From NCBI RefSeq assembly GCF_005503625.1, contig NZ_SCMX01000046.1, forward strand, positions 1 to 55,749: a DNA stretch of 55,749 nt. The letters are read 5' to 3'. The DNA comes from Cupriavidus sp. 2SB (GTDB lineage Bacteria; Pseudomonadota; Gammaproteobacteria; Burkholderiales; Burkholderiaceae). The notes below the pieces were generated by a model that had not been told where the DNA came from, did no database searches, and saw only the letters and a list, made by a program, of their open reading frames with translations. Both the position numbers and the translations under genes were made by a program. Positions 16,858 to 25,627 of this stretch are shown piece after piece (position 1 is the first letter of the stretch; every line of letters begins with the position of its first letter).

Positions 16858-18225
16858 ATGCGTCAGATCGACATGTATCGCCTTGCCGACGAGGCAAGAT
16901 TCAATCGCTTCCACGCGTCGCTGCTGTTCTGGTGTTCGATCATCATCATCTTCGACGGCTACGACCTGGCCGTGGTGGGCATTGCCCTGCCGTCGATCAT
17001 GAAGGAGATGGGCGTCGATGCCACGCAGGCCGGCTTCATGGTCAGCTCTGCACTGTTCGGCATGATGTTCGGCGCCGTGGTCATGGGCACCATCGCCGAC
17101 CGCATCGGCCGCCGCCTGACCATCGCCATCTGCGTGGGCCTGTTCAGCGTCTTCACCGCTGCCGCAGGCTTTACCTCCGATCCGGTGAGCTTCAGCATCA
17201 CGCGCTTTCTGGCGGGGCTCGGTATCGGTGGCGTGATGCCGAACGTGGTGGCGCAGATGACCGAATTCTCGCCCCGCAAGATTCGCGGCACCATGGTCAC
17301 GCTGATGTTCAGCGGCTACTCAGTGGGCGGCATGCTCGCCGCGCTGCTCGGCAAGGGCTTGATCGAAAGCCACGGCTGGCAATCGGTGTTCCTCGCCGCC
17401 GCGTTGCCCGTCATCGTGATTCCCGCTGTACTCCGCTCGATGCCGGAATCCCTGCCCTACCTGATCCGCCGTGGCCGCATCGGTGCCGCGCAAGCCATCC
17501 TGCACCGCATGTCGCCGGGCTATGTGCCGCAGGCATCGGACCACTTCGCGCTGCCATCGACGGACACAGCCGCGCGTGCGCCGATCCGCCAGTTGTTCGA
17601 GGACGGACGCGGCTTCAGCACGCTGATGTTCTGGGTGGCGTTCTTCATGTGTCTGTTCATGGTCTATGCCCTGAGTTCGTGGCTGGCCAAGCTGATGGCG
17701 GGCGCCGGCTACAGCCTCGGCTCGGCCCTGACGTTCGTGCTCGTGCTCAACTTCGGCGCGATGGCGGGCGCAATCGGCGGCGGCTGGCTGGCCGACCGCT
17801 TCAACATCAAGTACGTGCTGGTGGGTATGTACGCGCTGGCCGCCGTCTCCATCACGCTGCTGGGCTACGGCATGCCCACGGGTGTGCTGTTCGTGGTGGT
17901 GGCATTGGCGGGCGCTTCCACCATTGGCACGCAGATCGTCACGTACGCCTATGCCGGGCAGTTCTATCCGGCCGCGATGCGTGGCACGGGTATCGGCTGG
18001 GCATCTGGCGTGGGCCGCAGCGGCGCCATCCTCGCGCCAATCGTGATCGGTGTGCTGGTGGGCATGCAACTGCCGCTGCAGCAGAACTTCATGGCGATGG
18101 CCCTGCCGGCCGTGGTCGCCGTGGTGGCGGTGCTGCTGATCGACCATCGCCGGTCGGCGTCGGGCCTCGCGACGGAGCGGGGTGAGCCAGCGGCCACAAA
18201 GGTCTCCCGCAAAGCCATCGCCTGA
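16858..18225 (+). CDS. MFS aromatic acid:H+ symporter (AAHS family), probable benzoate carrier
   Basis: 455 aa with about 12 membrane segments. Signature residues of AAHS carriers are visible: FDGYDLAVVGIALPSIM in helix 1, the loop 2-3 motif ADRIGRRL, and DRFNIKYVL in the matching second-half loop. The final two helices end before a charged tail. Members of this family (BenK, PcaK) import benzoate or hydroxybenzoates. Its position directly behind benzoate-CoA ligase makes benzoate the likely substrate, which is inference from context. Confidence 0.9.
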   Translation: MRQIDMYRLADEARFNRFHASLLFWCSIIIIFDGYDLAVVGIALPSIMKEMGVDATQAGFMVSSALFGMMFGAVVMGTIADRIGRRLTIAICVGLFSVFTAAAGFTSDPVSFSITRFLAGLGIGGVMPNVVAQMTEFSPRKIRGTMVTLMFSGYSVGGMLAALLGKGLIESHGWQSVFLAAALPVIVIPAVLRSMPESLPYLIRRGRIGAAQAILHRMSPGYVPQASDHFALPSTDTAARAPIRQLFEDGRGFSTLMFWVAFFMCLFMVYALSSWLAKLMAGAGYSLGSALTFVLVLNFGAMAGAIGGGWLADRFNIKYVLVGMYALAAVSITLLGYGMPTGVLFVVVALAGASTIGTQIVTYAYAGQFYPAAMRGTGIGWASGVGRSGAILAPIVIGVLVGMQLPLQQNFMAMALPAVVAVVAVLLIDHRRSASGLATERGEPAATKVSRKAIA

Positions 18226-18236
18226 CGTGTCCGACC

Positions 18237-18254
18237 TGTCCACGAATGTGGACA
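18237..18254 (+). other. Hairpin after the MFS gene
   Basis: A 7-bp perfect stem TGTCCAC/GTGGACA with loop GAAT starts 12 bp after the stop codon. It lacks a U-run, so it is at best a weak or factor-assisted terminator for the boxD-bclA-MFS unit. Confidence 0.4.
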
Positions 18255-18384
18255 TCTCATCGCGACAAGCGTGGCATGAGCGCCGCAGGCACGTCTTCGC
18301 TATCGCTGTGCGTCCCGGATTCGCATGATGGTTTGGCGCGAGACCGGACATGCTGGCGCTGGAATTGTGGCGTGACGAGGCATC

Positions 18385-18403
18385 CGTTACGTAACACGTA
18401 ACG
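18385..18403. promoter_or_regulatory. Operator-like palindrome CGTTACGT-AAC-ACGTAACG
   Basis: Perfect 8-bp arms with a 3-bp spacer in the 349-bp gap 18226-18574, upstream of the cytidylyltransferase gene. TetR-type and MarR-type operators often look like this. No regulator gene adjoins it. The rest of the gap holds one strong hairpin (18449-18477) and no gene I can support. Confidence 0.5.
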
Positions 18404-18448
18404 CCATCCGCCCTGCTGGCGCTCACGCCCGGATCGAGGAGAGCGACC

Positions 18449-18477
18449 CGCCAAGCCTTGCCCAGCAAGGCTTGGCG
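18449..18477. other. Strong 12-bp hairpin upstream of the cytidylyltransferase gene
   Basis: CGCCAAGCCTTG / CAAGGCTTGGCG with loop CCCAG; perfect pairing over 12 bp. There is no U-run on either strand, so a leader structure or a protein-binding site is as likely as a terminator. It lies 98 bp before the start codon. Confidence 0.5.
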
Positions 18478-18574
18478 CAAACAAACACCGGTTTGAAGCG
18501 GCGCTGCCCGCCGTGGCACGGTCGTTGCGCTATTCGTGATACCGGCATCCGCCCCTTCATCACGACACCGCGCC

Positions 18575-19045
18575 ATGACCATTCACACGTCCGATCACCG
18601 GTCCGCCCTGCGGCCCAGCCGTGCTGTCATCACCTATGGCACGTTCGACCTGTTCCATATCGGCCATGTCAGGTTGCTCGAACGCGTCAGGCAAATGGGA
18701 ACCACGGTCATCGTCGCCGTATCGACGGACGAGTTTGCCGCCGAGAAAGGCGAGCGGACCGTGGTCAGCTACGCGCACCGTGCGGAGATCGTGCGGAATT
18801 TCAAGGGCGTGGATTTCGTGATTCCCGAGACGAGCTGGGACCAGAAGGCCAAGGACATCGCGGCCTACGATATCGACACGCTGGTCATGGGAATCAGGTG
18901 GCGCGGCCAGCTCCGGCACCTGAACGACCTGTGCGACATCCAGTATCTGCAGGAAGAACGCGGCGTCTCGGAAGACATCCTCACGGTACGTGACTCTCGT
19001 CACTTCCACGCCGCCACGCTCTCCCTGGCCATCAGCATGCATTAA
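18575..19045 (+). CDS. Cytidylyltransferase-fold protein (TagD/GCT-like)
   Basis: 156 aa. The N-terminal nucleotidyltransferase motif VITYGTFDLFHIGHVRLLER contains the HxGH signature (HIGH). It is followed by VAVSTDEFAAEKGERTVVSYAHRAEIV and a MGIRWRGQLRHL segment where GDDWxGxF is usual. The family normally makes CDP-glycerol or a CDP-activated alditol. The C-terminal tail after CDIQYLQEERGVSED (ILTVRDSRHFHAAT...) does not continue like typical members, so the end may be diverged or frameshifted. Start ATG at 18575. It stands alone between a long regulatory gap and a minus-strand Bug gene. Confidence 0.75.
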   Translation: MTIHTSDHRSALRPSRAVITYGTFDLFHIGHVRLLERVRQMGTTVIVAVSTDEFAAEKGERTVVSYAHRAEIVRNFKGVDFVIPETSWDQKAKDIAAYDIDTLVMGIRWRGQLRHLNDLCDIQYLQEERGVSEDILTVRDSRHFHAATLSLAISMH

Positions 19046-19073
19046 ATCGGCTGATGTTGCCGCCACGCAGGTG

Positions 19074-20084
19074 TCAGGCGGCGTTCGTCTGCCGGCCTAC
19101 GCTGCGGATCAGTTGCGTGACCCGGTTCATATAGCCGTCGAACGCCTGGTTCGCCTGCGCCTGCGAAGTGATCGGCGACGCAACGGTGCGGCCTTCCGCC
19201 TCCAGCTTTGCGCGAATCTCCGGATTTGCCAGGGCTTCACCAATCGCCTTGCGCAGGACGGCCACACGATCCTCGGGCGTGCCGCGCTTCACAAAATATC
19301 CTCCGCTGATCGCATACTCGAAGTCGGGCACCTGCTTGCTCTGGGAGATCAGCGGGATATGCTTGAGCTGCGTCGGCACCACCTTCGAGAAACAGGTCAG
19401 GAGCTTGAGCCGGCCCTGCCCTGCCATGGCGTCGAAGCTCGTCTGGTACGGCAGGATCGCAAAATCCACCTCGCCACCTGCCAGCCCCTGCAGCGCCGGG
19501 GCGCCGCCCTTGTAGGGCACATGCAGAAACGGCGCGCCGATGCGTGCGCCCAGTGCATCGCCCATCAGGTGATACATGGAATCGACACCCACGGTGGCGT
19601 AGGTCATCGGCTTGCCCTTGTTCTGTTTGGCGAGGTCGAGGAACTTGTCGAACGTGTCGGCGGCCAGGCCATTGCGTACCATCAGGACGATCAGGGTTTC
19701 GCTGATCGGCGCGGCCAGAGAGAAATCCTGCGGCTTGTAGCGTGCGGCGGGATTCAGCATCGGCGCCAGGAACACCTCGTTGATCGAGCCGTGGAAGAAC
19801 GTGTAGCCATCGGCGGGCGCGGACAACACCTTGTTTGCGCCGATCAAACCCGTGCCGCCCCCGTAGTTCTCCACCACCACCTGCTGCTTGACGCTGCGGC
19901 CGATCGATTCCCCGAAGATCCGTGCGGACGTGTCACTGGCACCGCCCGCCGGATACGGCACCACCAGTGCCAGCGGACGACTGGGGAACACGTCTGCGGC
20001 CCACGCGGGCAAGCCAGCGAGCATCGATGCGCCGGCCGTCAGGCCTGCGTGTTGGAGGAAGCGGCGGCGTGGCTGCGATGTCAT
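19074..20084 (-). CDS. Bug-family periplasmic solute-binding protein
   Basis: 336 aa. Export signal MTSQPRRRFLQHAGLTAGAS has a twin-arginine-like RRRFLQ motif before a hydrophobic core ending at AWAAD. Then come the family blocks FPSRPLALVVPYPAGGASD, ENYGGGTGLIGANKVLSAPAD and VPYKGGAPALQGLAGGEVD. It is the receptor of a TTT carboxylate carrier. It is co-directional with the amidohydrolase upstream (53-bp gap), so it probably binds that enzyme's substrate. The permease genes tctAB lie about 2.3 kb away, on the other side of a LysR gene. Confidence 0.88.
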   Translation of the reverse strand: MTSQPRRRFLQHAGLTAGASMLAGLPAWAADVFPSRPLALVVPYPAGGASDTSARIFGESIGRSVKQQVVVENYGGGTGLIGANKVLSAPADGYTFFHGSINEVFLAPMLNPAARYKPQDFSLAAPISETLIVLMVRNGLAADTFDKFLDLAKQNKGKPMTYATVGVDSMYHLMGDALGARIGAPFLHVPYKGGAPALQGLAGGEVDFAILPYQTSFDAMAGQGRLKLLTCFSKVVPTQLKHIPLISQSKQVPDFEYAISGGYFVKRGTPEDRVAVLRKAIGEALANPEIRAKLEAEGRTVASPITSQAQANQAFDGYMNRVTQLIRSVGRQTNAA

Positions 20085-20137
20085 GGTTGTCTCCTTGTTG
20101 TCTTCTGGATCAAGCGGCTCGGATCAGGCGGTTTGTA

Positions 20138-21319
20138 TCAGGCGAGGTAGCGCGTGGCCAGCGCGGCCCAGAACGCCGCACCGATGGGCAGGGCGCGGTC
20201 ATTGAAGTCGTACAGCGGGTTGTGAACCATGCAGCCGCCATCCTCCCCGAGACCATTCCCCAGGCGCACGTAGGCCCCCGGTCGGTGCTCCAGCATGTAC
20301 GCAAAATCCTCGCTGCCCATCACTGGCCCACGTGCGACGACGTTGTCCGCGCCCAGCAGGTCGATCGCCACCTCCCGCGCCCGCGCGGTCTGGGCTTCGT
20401 GATTGACCAGCACCGGGTACATGCGCTCATATTGCACATCCGCCTTCAACTGGAAGCTCTGCGCCTGCGCCAGGATGAACGCGTGCAAACGGTTCTCCAC
20501 ATGGTTGCGCACCTGCGGATCGAGGGCCCGGATGCCGATCTTGATCGTCGCGCTCTCTGGCACCACGTTGTAGGTTGCACCTGCCTGGATCGAGCCGACC
20601 GTAATGACTGCGGACTTGAGCGCGTCAACCTCGCGACTCACGATGGATTGCAGGCCGAGCACCATGCTGGCGGCGCCCTGCATCACGTCGATGCCGTGGT
20701 GCGGCATGGCGCCGTGCGCGGAGCGGCCGGTCAGCGTCACGGTGGCACGATCGAAGGAGGCCATCGCGGGGCCGGCGATCATGCCGATCTGGCCGACGGG
20801 CAAGCCCGGCGCGTTATGCAAGGCGTAGATCTCATCGCACGGAAACAGCTCGAAAAGCCCCTCCTGCACCATGCGCAGCGCCCCGCCTTCGTTTTCTTCG
20901 GCAGGCTGGAAGATCAGGTTGAGCGTGCCGTTGAAGTCCGCCGATTCCGCCAGGTAACGCGCGGCACACAGCAGAATGGCCGTGTGGCCATCGTGCCCAC
21001 AGGCGTGCATCTTGCCGGGCAATGTGCTGGCGTAGTCGAGGCCAGTCTTCTCCTGGATCGGCAGCGCATCCATGTCGGCACGAATGCCCAGCGTCCTGCT
21101 GCCGCTTCCTTTCTTCAACGTCCCCACCACACCCGTCGTGCCGAGGCCCCGATGGACCTTGTAGCCCCAGGCGGCCAATTGCTCCGCCACGAGATCGCTG
21201 GTGCGGCGCTCCTCGAACGCCAGTTCCGGATGGGCGTGGATCTGATGGCGAATCGCCACGAATTCGGGCGCAATCGTCTGGATGAACTTCTGCAGCGCGG
21301 CGCTGGAGTCTGGTGTCAT
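20138..21319 (-). CDS. M20D-family amidohydrolase (hippurate hydrolase type)
   Basis: 393 aa metallo-amidohydrolase that splits an N-acyl amino acid or similar amide. Metal-ligand motifs: RADMDALP (residues ~98), MHACGHDGHTA (~125), PAEENEGGA (~158) and MGSEDFAYML near the C-terminus. The dimerisation domain lies between (GRSAHGAMPHHGIDVM). The sequence is of the HipO/IAA-amide hydrolase group, cytoplasmic, with no signal peptide. It is divergent from a LysR gene, hence probably regulated by it. Hippurate is only one possible substrate, but it would yield benzoate for the box pathway 2 kb away. Confidence 0.87.
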   Translation of the reverse strand: MTPDSSAALQKFIQTIAPEFVAIRHQIHAHPELAFEERRTSDLVAEQLAAWGYKVHRGLGTTGVVGTLKKGSGSRTLGIRADMDALPIQEKTGLDYASTLPGKMHACGHDGHTAILLCAARYLAESADFNGTLNLIFQPAEENEGGALRMVQEGLFELFPCDEIYALHNAPGLPVGQIGMIAGPAMASFDRATVTLTGRSAHGAMPHHGIDVMQGAASMVLGLQSIVSREVDALKSAVITVGSIQAGATYNVVPESATIKIGIRALDPQVRNHVENRLHAFILAQAQSFQLKADVQYERMYPVLVNHEAQTARAREVAIDLLGADNVVARGPVMGSEDFAYMLEHRPGAYVRLGNGLGEDGGCMVHNPLYDFNDRALPIGAAFWAALATRYLA

Positions 21320-21423
21320 GGTGTTGTGGGCGTCGACAGGGATAAGGCATTATCTGCAGACTCGACCGTGGCATCCATGACAACTCATGGTCGTGATTGT
21401 TGTATAACCTGCAACGTTTGGAA

Positions 21424-21471
21424 CCGCAGTCAACACCGCAGTCAACACCGCAGTCATCACCGCAATCAAAG
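21424..21471 (+). repeat. 12-bp tandem repeat (4 copies) before the LysR start
   Basis: CCGCAGTCAACA twice exactly, then CCGCAGTCATCA and CCGCAATCAAAG. It lies 12 bp upstream of the LysR ATG. The unit is a multiple of three and in frame with the gene, encoding PQST-type repeats if translation began further upstream. Confidence 0.75.
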
Positions 21472-21483
21472 CGCCGGAAACCT

Positions 21484-22407
21484 ATGGAAGACGTACTGGA
21501 CCGCAAGCGGGCGCTGTGCCTGCTGCAGATCATCGAGACGGGATCGGTGCGCGGCGCGGCGGACGCGCTATCTGTCGATCCGTCCATGGTCAGCCGGGCC
21601 GTGGCCCGGCTCGAACAGGACACAGGGCTTACCCTGCTGGAGCGTCGCGGCCGTGGCGTGGTCGTCACTGACGCAGGCCGCATGCTGGCCCTGTTCGCGC
21701 GCCGCCAGCAAGACCTGCACGAGACGTTCCTGGCGGAGATGGATAGCCTGAAGAATGCGCAGCAAGGTCACATCGAACTGGTATTCGGCGAAGGCTTTGT
21801 CGATATGGTGCTGGAGCCGGTATTGAGCGATTTCATGCGCGACCGGCCAGGCGTCACGTACAACCTGCGGGTTGCCGGCACGGAGGATTCGGTGCGCTGG
21901 CTTGTTGAAGACATGGCGCATATCGGTCTGGTGTTTCAGCCGCCCAACGATGACCGCTTGCGGTCCCACTACTCCCGGCTGTCTCCGATCCGCGTCTACG
22001 TCCGCCGCGACCATCCGCTGGCCAAGCGCCGCAAAGCGCTGACGCTGGCGGAGTTGGCGCCGCATCAGGGTGCCGCGCTCGTGGGATCGTTCGGTGTGCG
22101 CAAGCACGTCCAGGCGGCGGAACTGGACGAGCACGTGACGCTGAGACCCATGGTGGAAACGAACTCGTTCCGCGTCTTGTGGGAATTCGCGGCGCTGGGC
22201 CTTGGCTACATCATGACGCCGCGCTCCGTGCCACTGAAGGGTACGCAGTTTGCCGATCTCGTACCGATCGCGCTGGCCAATCCCATCCTGAACAACAGCC
22301 GCATCCACGTGGTCACGCGCGCCGGACGTCCGCTCTCGCCCGTTGCCAAGAGCATGCTCGCGCACGTGGTCAGGAAATTGCCGGCGGCATTGGGGCCGGG
22401 CACCTGA
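21484..22407 (+). CDS. LysR-family transcriptional regulator
   Basis: 307 aa from the ATG at 21484. N-terminal winged HTH: LLQIIETGSVRGAADALSVD then PSMVSRAVARLEQDTGLTLL. An effector domain follows (HIELVFGEGFVDMVLEPVLS, YVRRDHPLAKRRKAL). It is divergent from the M20D amidohydrolase-Bug pair with a 164-bp shared control region, and convergent with tctBA. It is therefore the likely regulator of amide uptake and hydrolysis. A TTG at 21397 could extend the N-terminus through the tandem repeat but is unlikely. Confidence 0.88.
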   Translation: MEDVLDRKRALCLLQIIETGSVRGAADALSVDPSMVSRAVARLEQDTGLTLLERRGRGVVVTDAGRMLALFARRQQDLHETFLAEMDSLKNAQQGHIELVFGEGFVDMVLEPVLSDFMRDRPGVTYNLRVAGTEDSVRWLVEDMAHIGLVFQPPNDDRLRSHYSRLSPIRVYVRRDHPLAKRRKALTLAELAPHQGAALVGSFGVRKHVQAAELDEHVTLRPMVETNSFRVLWEFAALGLGYIMTPRSVPLKGTQFADLVPIALANPILNNSRIHVVTRAGRPLSPVAKSMLAHVVRKLPAALGPGT

Positions 22408-22429
22408 CGGCACCCGACCCGACACAGCC

Positions 22430-23932
22430 CTACTCTTCCTGGAAAGCCTCCTCGCGCTTCGCCTTGATCGACGGCAGCGCCACCACCGCAACCAGCGCGA
22501 GTGCTGCCACCAGCAACCCCAGCGAGAGCGGGCGCGAGACGAACACCGAGAAATCTCCACGCGACAGCAACAACGTGCGGCGGAAGTTCTCCTCCATCAT
22601 CGGGCCGAGCACGAAGCCGAGCAGCAACGGCGCAGGTTCGCAGCGCAACTTCAGGAACAGGTAGCCCACCATGCCGCAGGCGGCTGCCACGAAGACGTCG
22701 AACACGGTGTTGTTGACCGAGTAGACACCGATGCTGCAGAACACCAGGATCGCCGGATACAGAAAGCGATAGGGCACCGTCAACAGCTTCACCCAGATGC
22801 CGATCAGCGGCAGGTTCAGCACCACCAGCATGAAGTTGCCGATCCACATCGAAGCGATCAGGCCCCAGAACAGCGACGGGTTGCTGGTCATCACCTGCGG
22901 ACCCGGCTGGATGTTGTGAATCGTCATGGCACCCACCATCAGCGCCATCACGGCGTTAGGCGGAATGCCCAGCGTGAGCAGCGGAATGAAGGAGGTCTGC
23001 GCGGCCGCGTTGTTGGCGGACTCGGGACCGGCCACGCCTTCCACGGCACCCTTGCCGAATTCGTGCGAATACTTCGACGTCTTCTTTTCCAGCGAATACG
23101 CCGCGAACGATGCCAGCGACGCGCCACCGCCGGGCAGGATGCCGAGCGCCGAACCCAGCATCGTGCCACGCAGGATGGCCGGAATCATGCGCCGGAAGTC
23201 TTCCCGCGTGGGGAACAGTCCGGTCACCCTGTCCGTGAACGTCTCGCGTGTCTCCTTCTGCTCCAGGTTGGCGATGATCTCCGCGAAACCGAACAGGCCC
23301 ATCGCCAGCGCGGTGATGCTGATACCGTCGGTCAGTTCGGGCACGTCGAACGAGAATCGTGCCGCGCCCGAATTGACATCGGTGCCCACCAGGCCAAGCA
23401 ACAGGCCCAGCACGATCATGGCCACCGCCTTGACCAGTGACCCCGACGCCAGCACCACCGCCCCGATCAGCCCGAGCACCATCAGCGAGAAGTACTCGGC
23501 TGGCCCGAACTTGAAAGCCAGTTCGGACAGCGGCGTGGCAAACGCCGCAAGGATCAGCGTGGCGACGCTGCCAGCAAAGAACGATCCGATGCCAGCCGTT
23601 GCCAACGCCACACCCGCACGACCGCGACGAGCCATCTGGTAGCCGTCGAGCGTGGTACAGACCGACGAGGATTCGCCCGGCAGGTTGACGAGAATCGCGG
23701 TCGTGGAGCCGCCATACTGCGCGCCGTAGTAAATACCGGCCAGCATGATCAGCGCTGCCACCGGCGGCAGCGTGTATGTCACCGGCAGCAACATGGCGAT
23801 GGTGGCCAGCGGCCCCAGGCCCGGCAGCACGCCAATCAGCGTGCCGAGCACGCAGCCGAGAAAAGCGTAAGCGAGATTCTGCAGCGATAGCGCCGTGGAG
23901 AACCCCAGCGACAAATGGCTCAACAGTTCCAT
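22430..23932 (-). CDS. tctA: Tripartite tricarboxylate transporter large permease TctA
   Basis: 500 aa from the ATG at 23932. About 12 membrane segments with the TctA signatures [20 protein letters not shown] (residues ~34-53) and [20 protein letters not shown]. The mirrored second-half motif is [20 protein letters not shown], and [19 protein letters not shown] follows. It forms a membrane complex with TctB just upstream (10-bp gap) and takes solute from a Bug receptor. The nearest candidate receptor is the one at 19074-20084. Confidence 0.93.
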   Translation of the reverse strand: MELLSHLSLGFSTALSLQNLAYAFLGCVLGTLIGVLPGLGPLATIAMLLPVTYTLPPVAALIMLAGIYYGAQYGGSTTAILVNLPGESSSVCTTLDGYQMARRGRAGVALATAGIGSFFAGSVATLILAAFATPLSELAFKFGPAEYFSLMVLGLIGAVVLASGSLVKAVAMIVLGLLLGLVGTDVNSGAARFSFDVPELTDGISITALAMGLFGFAEIIANLEQKETRETFTDRVTGLFPTREDFRRMIPAILRGTMLGSALGILPGGGASLASFAAYSLEKKTSKYSHEFGKGAVEGVAGPESANNAAAQTSFIPLLTLGIPPNAVMALMVGAMTIHNIQPGPQVMTSNPSLFWGLIASMWIGNFMLVVLNLPLIGIWVKLLTVPYRFLYPAILVFCSIGVYSVNNTVFDVFVAAACGMVGYLFLKLRCEPAPLLLGFVLGPMMEENFRRTLLLSRGDFSVFVSRPLSLGLLVAALALVAVVALPSIKAKREEAFQEE

Positions 23933-23942
23933 CGTGGGTCTC

Positions 23943-24404
23943 CTAGTTGGCGAGGAATGCCGGCCATACCGGCATCTGCAGGTTGATGCCATACACGAAT
24001 GCGAACGTGCTGATGATCACCAGCACCACCGCGTTCAATATCGCGCCCTTCCAGCTGAACTCGTGACTGGCCATCGACGACACCAGCACAAGCACCAGCA
24101 CCGACAGCACCATGCCGAGCGGCTTGAGGATCAATCCGAACAGCACCACCGATCCCAGCACCCACAACAGCGTCTTGATATCCCAACGCGCCATGCGATC
24201 CGCTTCGGCCTTGACCGACACCGATCCAACCGCCACCACGACACCCAGCAGCGCAAGCACGATGCCCAGCCAGAACGGGAAATAGCCTGGCCCCATGCGC
24301 GCCGCCGTCCCCATCGTGTAACCGCGCGCGACCCATGAAAAAGCGAGTCCCACCGCGATAAACATCAGTCCGGACAAGAAGTCCGTCTGCCTCCGAATTT
24401 GCAT
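23943..24404 (-). CDS. tctB: Tripartite tricarboxylate transporter small permease TctB
   Basis: 153 aa from the ATG at 24404 (MQIRRQTDFLSGLMFIAVG). Four hydrophobic segments in the TctB arrangement: residues ~10-27, 45-65, 80-115 (two closely spaced) and 125-145. The family motif RMGPGYFPFWLGIVLALLG is present. It lies directly before tctA. The promoter region upstream carries a perfect 23-bp palindrome. Confidence 0.9.
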   Translation of the reverse strand: MQIRRQTDFLSGLMFIAVGLAFSWVARGYTMGTAARMGPGYFPFWLGIVLALLGVVVAVGSVSVKAEADRMARWDIKTLLWVLGSVVLFGLILKPLGMVLSVLVLVLVSSMASHEFSWKGAILNAVVLVIISTFAFVYGINLQMPVWPAFLAN

Positions 24405-24507
24405 ATCTTCGTCCCCGTATCCGTATCCATATGTCCGGCAGAAATGCCTGCCGCGCCCCTTGCGCACCGACCTCTGCTGGCGGCTTTGATGCACGGGAGA
24501 GCGTGAC

Positions 24508-24530
24508 AATACATCATGTCGTGATGTATT
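24508..24530. promoter_or_regulatory. 23-bp operator-like palindrome upstream of tctBA
   Basis: AATACATCA-TGTCG-TGATGTATT, perfect 9-bp arms. It lies 104 bp upstream of the tctB start and downstream of the terminator of the preceding operon. It is therefore in the tctBA control region. GntR-type and similar dimeric repressors bind such sites; the actual binder is not known. Confidence 0.6.
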
Positions 24531-24594
24531 TGGGCAAAGCTAGGGGAAATCCCGGACGAATCCGCAGAGGGTGGAGCCAGGTGATTGGCGTGCC

Positions 24595-24638
24595 TATAAA
24601 GACAACACCCCGGAAGACCGTGATCTTCCGGGGTGTTG
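24595..24638 (-). terminator. Intrinsic terminator of the dehydratase-MFS-lyase operon
   Basis: A perfect 15-bp stem, CAACACCCCGGAAGA / TCTTCCGGGGTGTTG (24603-24638), with a 6-nt loop. On the minus strand it is followed by TCTTTATA. It lies 39 bp after the lyase stop codon and separates that operon from tctBA. Confidence 0.85.
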
Positions 24639-24676
24639 CAGCCTAGGCCGATGGGGCGATGCGACTCAGCCCAGGA

Positions 24677-25606
24677 TCAGCCACCCCAGCGCAGCACAAG
24701 CGGATCGAGCCGTCGCGCAATCGCGAGCAGTTCCTTGCGGGTTTCAGGGTGCATGGCCGGCATGGGATGGCGCGGTGCTTCGCACGCAATCACGCCACCT
24801 TCCTTCATGAGCGCCTTCGCGGTCAGGATGCCCCCCTGGCGGTTCTCATGATTGATCAAGGGGAGCCATCGCTGGTACAGCGTAAAGGCCAGTTCGGCGT
24901 CGCCATTCCGATGGGCGTTCAGGATCGGCCGGATACCGTCCGGGAAGCCGCCGCCGGTCATCGCGCCGGTCGCCCCTGCTTCGAGATCGGCCAGCAGCGT
25001 AATGGCCTCCTCGCCGTCCCATGGACCTTCCACTGCATCGCCACCCAGGCGGATCAACTCCCGCAGCTTGTTGGCCGCCCCCGGCGTTTCGATCTTGAAA
25101 TACGACACCTGCCCGATCTCGCGCGCCATGCGTGCCAGGAACGGCGCCGACAGCACCGTGCCACTGGCTGGCGCGTCCTGGATCATGATCGGGATGTCGA
25201 TTGCGTCCGACAGCCGCGCATAGAAGTCGTAGATGCCGGCTTCCGGCACACGGAACGTGGCACCGTGGTAAGGCGGCATCACCATGACCATCGCTGCGCC
25301 CATTCGCTGGGCGTGCAGGCTACGCTCGATGCAAATGCGCGTAGCGTAGTGCGTGGTCGTGACGATCACCGGCACGCGCCCGGCCACGTGTTCAAGCACC
25401 GTGCGAGTCAGCACCTCGCGTTCGTCGTCGGTGACAGCGAACTGCTCCGAGAAATTGGCCAGGATGCACAGGCCGTCCGACCCCGCATCGATCATGAAGT
25501 CGACCGCGCGCTTCTGACTCTCGAGGTCGAGCTCACCCGCTTCGTCGAACGTGGTGGGCACCACAGGGAAGATGCCGCGATAGCGCGGGTTCTGCAGGTT
25601 GGGCAT
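24677..25606 (-). CDS. DapA/NAL-family lyase or dehydratase, probably 2-keto-3-deoxy sugar acid specific
   Basis: 309 aa TIM-barrel protein. The Schiff-base lysine is at YFKIETPGA (K171). The usual Tyr-containing YNxP segment is replaced by QDAPASGT, a variant seen in 2-keto-3-deoxy-L-arabonate dehydratases. The N-terminus GIFPVVPTTFDEAGELDLES fits the family. It is last in an operon with an ACS-type MFS carrier and an IlvD/Edd sugar-acid dehydratase, so it should act on the 2-keto-3-deoxy acid that enzyme makes. Dehydratase versus aldolase cannot be settled by reading. Confidence 0.85.
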   Translation of the reverse strand: MPNLQNPRYRGIFPVVPTTFDEAGELDLESQKRAVDFMIDAGSDGLCILANFSEQFAVTDDEREVLTRTVLEHVAGRVPVIVTTTHYATRICIERSLHAQRMGAAMVMVMPPYHGATFRVPEAGIYDFYARLSDAIDIPIMIQDAPASGTVLSAPFLARMAREIGQVSYFKIETPGAANKLRELIRLGGDAVEGPWDGEEAITLLADLEAGATGAMTGGGFPDGIRPILNAHRNGDAELAFTLYQRWLPLINHENRQGGILTAKALMKEGGVIACEAPRHPMPAMHPETRKELLAIARRLDPLVLRWGG

Positions 25607-25627
25607 GGCGGTTCCTTCAGATGGCGT

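Noticed and set aside
21397..21483. N-terminal extension of the LysR regulator from a TTG
   Set aside because: It has no SD, would be built of the tandem repeat (PQST units), and the ATG at 21484 gives the standard LysR N-terminus.
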